From: Hydrotalea sp.
GTDB lineage: Bacteria > Bacteroidota > Bacteroidia > Chitinophagales > Chitinophagaceae
Assembly: GCA_027364735.1 (NCBI GenBank)
Contig: DAHXOT010000048.1
Span: 1-47,462 of the forward strand
Direction of reading: 5' to 3'
DNA: 47,462 bases
Part shown: positions 45,159-47,462 of the stretch, in pieces
Layout of the letters: every line of letters begins with the position of its first letter
How positions within the stretch are numbered: the first letter of the stretch is position 1
Translations under genes and position numbers: made by a program
Notes under the pieces: model-generated
Told to the model about the DNA's origin: nothing
Seen by the model: the letters and a program-made list of their open reading frames with translations, nothing else
The model's database searches: none

Positions 45159-45347
45159 ATGAATAAAATTAATTACTGGATTCAGGCCAACAAAGCAAAA
45201 TGGTACGGCAGTATCAGTATGGTGGCTTTGTTAATTTTTTTATTTGTGAAGAATGGTTTTTGGAATGGTGTTGCAGTGGGAATGTTTACTGTATCTTTTT
45301 TTTATTTTCTTGGAATTTTAATTAAGCGAATAAAAAATAATAAATAG
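45159..45347 (+). CDS. Small membrane protein within the nuo operon, function unknown
   Basis: From the ATG at 45159 the frame encodes 62 residues (a TTG start at 45126 would add 11 poorly coding residues). It has a short hydrophilic N-terminus (MNKINYWIQANKAKWYG), a hydrophobic helix (SISMVALLIFLFVKNGF), a second (VAVGMFTVSFFYFLGILI) and a basic end KRIKNNK. It has no resemblance to a complex I subunit that I know. It lies 42 bp after nuoC and 89 bp before nuoD, same strand. Confidence 0.6.
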   Translation: MNKINYWIQANKAKWYGSISMVALLIFLFVKNGFWNGVAVGMFTVSFFYFLGILIKRIKNNK

Positions 45348-45436
45348 TTACATTGTTGAATAGATATATGAACGTACAAGTGAGTAACACAACTAAGTTT
45401 AATTGATAAATAAAAGCCGGAAGCATCAATAATATC

Positions 45437-46669
45437 ATGTTAGAAAAAGTCCATAATCATATTAGCTTACCCGAGGGTTCAATAGAAAAGCAAACCACTA
45501 CTATTAATTTGGGTCCAACGCATCCTGCAACGCATGGCGTAATGCAAAATATTTTGGAGTTGGATGGAGAAAGAGTGGTTAGTTCTGAGCAAACCATAGG
45601 ATATATACATCGGGCATTTGAAAAATTGGCCGAGCGTAGACCATTATATCAAATTACACCCATTACCGATAGGCTAAATTATTGTAGTAGCCCTTTAAAT
45701 AATATGGGTTGGCATTTAACCTGCGAGAAATTATTGAAAATAGAAACACCTAAGCGAGTAGATTATTTGCGAATTATTATTATGGAATTGGCAAGAATTG
45801 CCGATCATTTAATTTGTAATTCAATTGTAGCAGTAGATGCAGGTGCTTTTACAGGCTTTGTATATGTAATGCAATACCGCGAATTAATTTATGAAATATA
45901 TGAAGAAGTATGCGGCTCCCGCCTTACTACTAATATTGGGCGTATTGGCGGTTTTGAAAGGAATTTCTCAAATACGGCATTTGAAAAAATAGAAAAATTT
46001 TTAAGAGAATATCCTAAAGTTTTAAAAGAATTTGAAACATTAATGACACGCAATCGCATATTTATGGATCGGTTACAAGGTACCGGTGGCATCAGTGCAG
46101 AGCGTGCTTTGAATTATGGATTTACCGGCCCTAATTTACGAGCTGCCGGTGTAGATTATGATGTACGTGTACAAAATCCCTATAGTAGTTACCAAGATTT
46201 CGATTTTAAAATTCCTATTGGTAATACCGGAGATAATTACGATCGCTTTCAAGTAAGAGAAGAAGAAATGTGGCAAAGCTTAAGTATCATTAATCAAGCA
46301 TATCAAAAAGTTCAAGCATTTAAAGGGGCAGATGCAGAAATATTTCATGCCGATGTTCCTGAATATTATTTGCCTACAAAAGAAGATGTATACACCAAAA
46401 TGGAAGCATTAATCTGGCACTTCAAAATTATTATGGGCGAAACAGATATTCCAAAAGGCGAAGTATATCATTCAATTGAAGCAGCAAATGGCGAATTAGG
46501 ATATTATCTAATTAGTGATGGTGGGCGTACACCTTTTAGGCTGCATTTTCGCAGACCTTGTTTTATTTATTATCAGGCATATTCCGAATTAACAAAAGGT
46601 GCTATGCTAAGTGATGCTATTATAACAATGAGTAGTTTAAATTTAATTGCAGGAGAATTGGATGCATAA
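45437..46669 (+). CDS. nuoD: NADH-quinone oxidoreductase subunit D
   Basis: This is the 49-kDa quinone-site subunit. The 410 residues have LGPTHPATHGVMQNILELDGE, the family start, then GYIHRAFEKLAERRPLYQ, RLNYCSSPLNNMGW, GRIGGFERNFS and a C-terminal GELGYYLISDGGRTPFRLHFR and ITMSSLNLIAGELDA. The histidines in the HPATHG segment line the quinone pocket. Protein length is normal. Its stop lies in the left arm of an inverted repeat. Confidence 0.96.
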   Translation: MLEKVHNHISLPEGSIEKQTTTINLGPTHPATHGVMQNILELDGERVVSSEQTIGYIHRAFEKLAERRPLYQITPITDRLNYCSSPLNNMGWHLTCEKLLKIETPKRVDYLRIIIMELARIADHLICNSIVAVDAGAFTGFVYVMQYRELIYEIYEEVCGSRLTTNIGRIGGFERNFSNTAFEKIEKFLREYPKVLKEFETLMTRNRIFMDRLQGTGGISAERALNYGFTGPNLRAAGVDYDVRVQNPYSSYQDFDFKIPIGNTGDNYDRFQVREEEMWQSLSIINQAYQKVQAFKGADAEIFHADVPEYYLPTKEDVYTKMEALIWHFKIIMGETDIPKGEVYHSIEAANGELGYYLISDGGRTPFRLHFRRPCFIYYQAYSELTKGAMLSDAIITMSSLNLIAGELDA

Positions 46670-46701
46670 ACATACGTCTTAATGGGCTTGTGCTTATGCA
46701 T
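46662..46701 (+). repeat. Inverted repeat spanning the nuoD stop
   Basis: ATGCATAA (46662-46669) and TTATGCAT (46694-46701) are exact reverse complements with 24 bases between. The left arm includes the nuoD stop codon. A T-rich stretch (TTTATTAATG) follows, so a weak intercistronic hairpin or partial terminator before nuoE is possible. Confidence 0.45.
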
Positions 46702-46748
46702 TTTATTAATGTTATAAAAATAAAATTTCCCTTTTAGGGATGGGATTT

Positions 46749-47246
46749 ATGAAGTTTAACGAACAACAATTAGCAGAGTTTAACAGATTAGTAGCTCGCT
46801 ATCCTGAAGGAAAGCAGAAAAGTGCTTTATTACCGGTATTGCATTTAGCACAAGAAAGTTTTGGCGGATGGCTAAGCGAAGAAGCCTTAAACTATGTTGC
46901 CGAATTATTGCAAATAAAACCTATTGAAGTATACGAAGTAGCTACGTTTTATAGTATGTATCATTTAAAACCTGTTGGCAAATATGTATTCGAAGTATGC
47001 CAAACAGGGCCATGTATGTTACGTGGCAGCGATAATATTATTCAATACATCGAAAACACATTAGGCATTAAACCCGGCGAAACCACAGCCGATGGATTAT
47101 TTACTTTAAAAACAGTTGAATGTTTAGGAGCATGTGGCTATGCACCAATGATGCAATTGGGTAAACATTATAGAGAACATTTAACTAAAGAAAAAGTAGA
47201 TGCTATTATTGAAGAATGTAGAAAAAATGCAGCGGTTAATAATTGA
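46749..47246 (+). CDS. nuoE: NADH-quinone oxidoreductase subunit E
   Basis: This thioredoxin-like 24-kDa subunit holds the 2Fe-2S cluster N1a. I prefer the ATG at 46749 (MKFNEQQLAEFNRLVARYP); an ATG three codons earlier (46740) is also open. In 165 residues the cluster ligands are C84 and C89 in CQTGPCMLRG and C125 and C129 in ECLGACGYAP. All are intact. It is 72 bp ahead of nuoF in the same direction. Confidence 0.94.
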   Translation: MKFNEQQLAEFNRLVARYPEGKQKSALLPVLHLAQESFGGWLSEEALNYVAELLQIKPIEVYEVATFYSMYHLKPVGKYVFEVCQTGPCMLRGSDNIIQYIENTLGIKPGETTADGLFTLKTVECLGACGYAPMMQLGKHYREHLTKEKVDAIIEECRKNAAVNN

Positions 47247-47318
47247 TAGATATTGAAATAGGAATACAGGTAAAAACTATATAAGTTAGAATATAAAAAT
47301 ATTGAAAGCTTAATATAA

Positions 47319-47462
47319 ATGGCAGTAAAATTATTATTAGAAAAAGCACACATTGAAGGTATTCGTTCGTACGAAGTATATCGGCGAGAAGGCGGCTACC
47401 GCAGTGTAGAGAAGGCTTTAAAAACAATGAGCACCGAAAATATTGTGGACGAAGTGAAAAAA
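47319..47462 (+). CDS. nuoF: NADH-quinone oxidoreductase subunit F (5' end, truncated by window edge)
   Basis: The ATG at 47319 opens a frame of 48 codons that runs off the right edge. It reads MAVKLLLEKAHIEGIRSYEV, then YRREGGYRSVEKALKTMSTENIVDEVKK. The GGY-S-EKAL segment matches the N-terminus of the 51-kDa FMN- and NADH-binding subunit. The position after nuoE agrees. The NADH site and iron-sulfur cysteines lie beyond the window. Confidence 0.88.
   Translation, partial: MAVKLLLEKAHIEGIRSYEVYRREGGYRSVEKALKTMSTENIVDEVKK

Noticed and set aside
46730-46741. CCC/GGG mini-hairpin just upstream of nuoE
   Set aside because: Three base pairs only; expected by chance.
1-47462. CRISPR arrays, tRNA or rRNA genes, insertion sequences, integrases, toxin-antitoxin or restriction systems
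   Set aside because: I looked through intergenic regions and protein motifs on both strands and found no direct-repeat array, cloverleaf-like sequence, transposase or nuclease-system genes.

Overview
The window is 47.5 kb of AT-rich DNA that I read as ordinary chromosome from a member of the Bacteroidota, most likely Chitinophagales/Chitinophagaceae. The evidence is type IX secretion components (PorT, a PorP/SprF-family protein), a CarboxypepD_reg-like TonB receptor paired with a DUF4249-type lipoprotein, a DUF5916 protein, bacillithiol synthase BshA, A-rich leaders in place of clear Shine-Dalgarno sequences, and several TAnnTTTG-like promoter boxes. The assignment rests on family recognition and style, not on a marker gene search.

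Layout. 1-3657, minus strand: 5' part of a YifB/ComM-type ATPase (cut by the window edge), a compact MutS-like ATPase, and dihydroorotase. 3687-8694: a RemB/Wzi-like barrel, then ubiE overlapping porT, divergent from rsgA, then a small lipoprotein and a gamma-carbonic anhydrase-like protein. 8763-15929: class III aminotransferase, bshA, an M28 peptidase, and the TonB receptor/DUF4249 pair. 15954-19698: RsmI-like methyltransferase, EI24-like membrane protein, AAG-type glycosylase, SnoaL-like secreted protein, PorP/SprF protein. 19789-27987: upp, anmK, adenine deaminase, GH31 glucosidase and a CBM9-like/DUF5916 protein. 28076-39739: RNA-centred housekeeping (trmD, S4 protein, rimM, two pseudouridine synthases, rlmN, hisS) mixed with dinB, a secreted amidohydrolase, a second outer-membrane barrel and a small secreted protein. 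39775-47462: LMW phosphatase, then a plus-strand run of a two-helix membrane protein, a PstS-like lipoprotein and a TPR protein, followed by the start of the complex I operon nuoA-B-C-(small membrane ORF)-D-E-F, with nuoF cut by the right edge.

Themes: nucleotide synthesis and salvage (pyrC, upp, ade), murein recycling (anmK), rRNA/tRNA modification and decoding, DNA repair (MutS-like, AAG, DinB), cell-envelope export and import, and respiration (menaquinone via UbiE, complex I). I found no tRNA, rRNA, CRISPR array, insertion sequence, prophage or integrase, and no stretch over 300 bases lacks a gene; the longest gap is 40246-40488. I did not find a convincing novel multi-gene system. The strongest oddity is an in-frame amber codon at codon 3 of the TPR gene (41673-41675), which separates the only ATG from an otherwise perfect signal peptide. 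Next are the PstS-like/TPR module standing without ExbB/ExbD, and an unidentified two-helix ORF inside the nuo operon.
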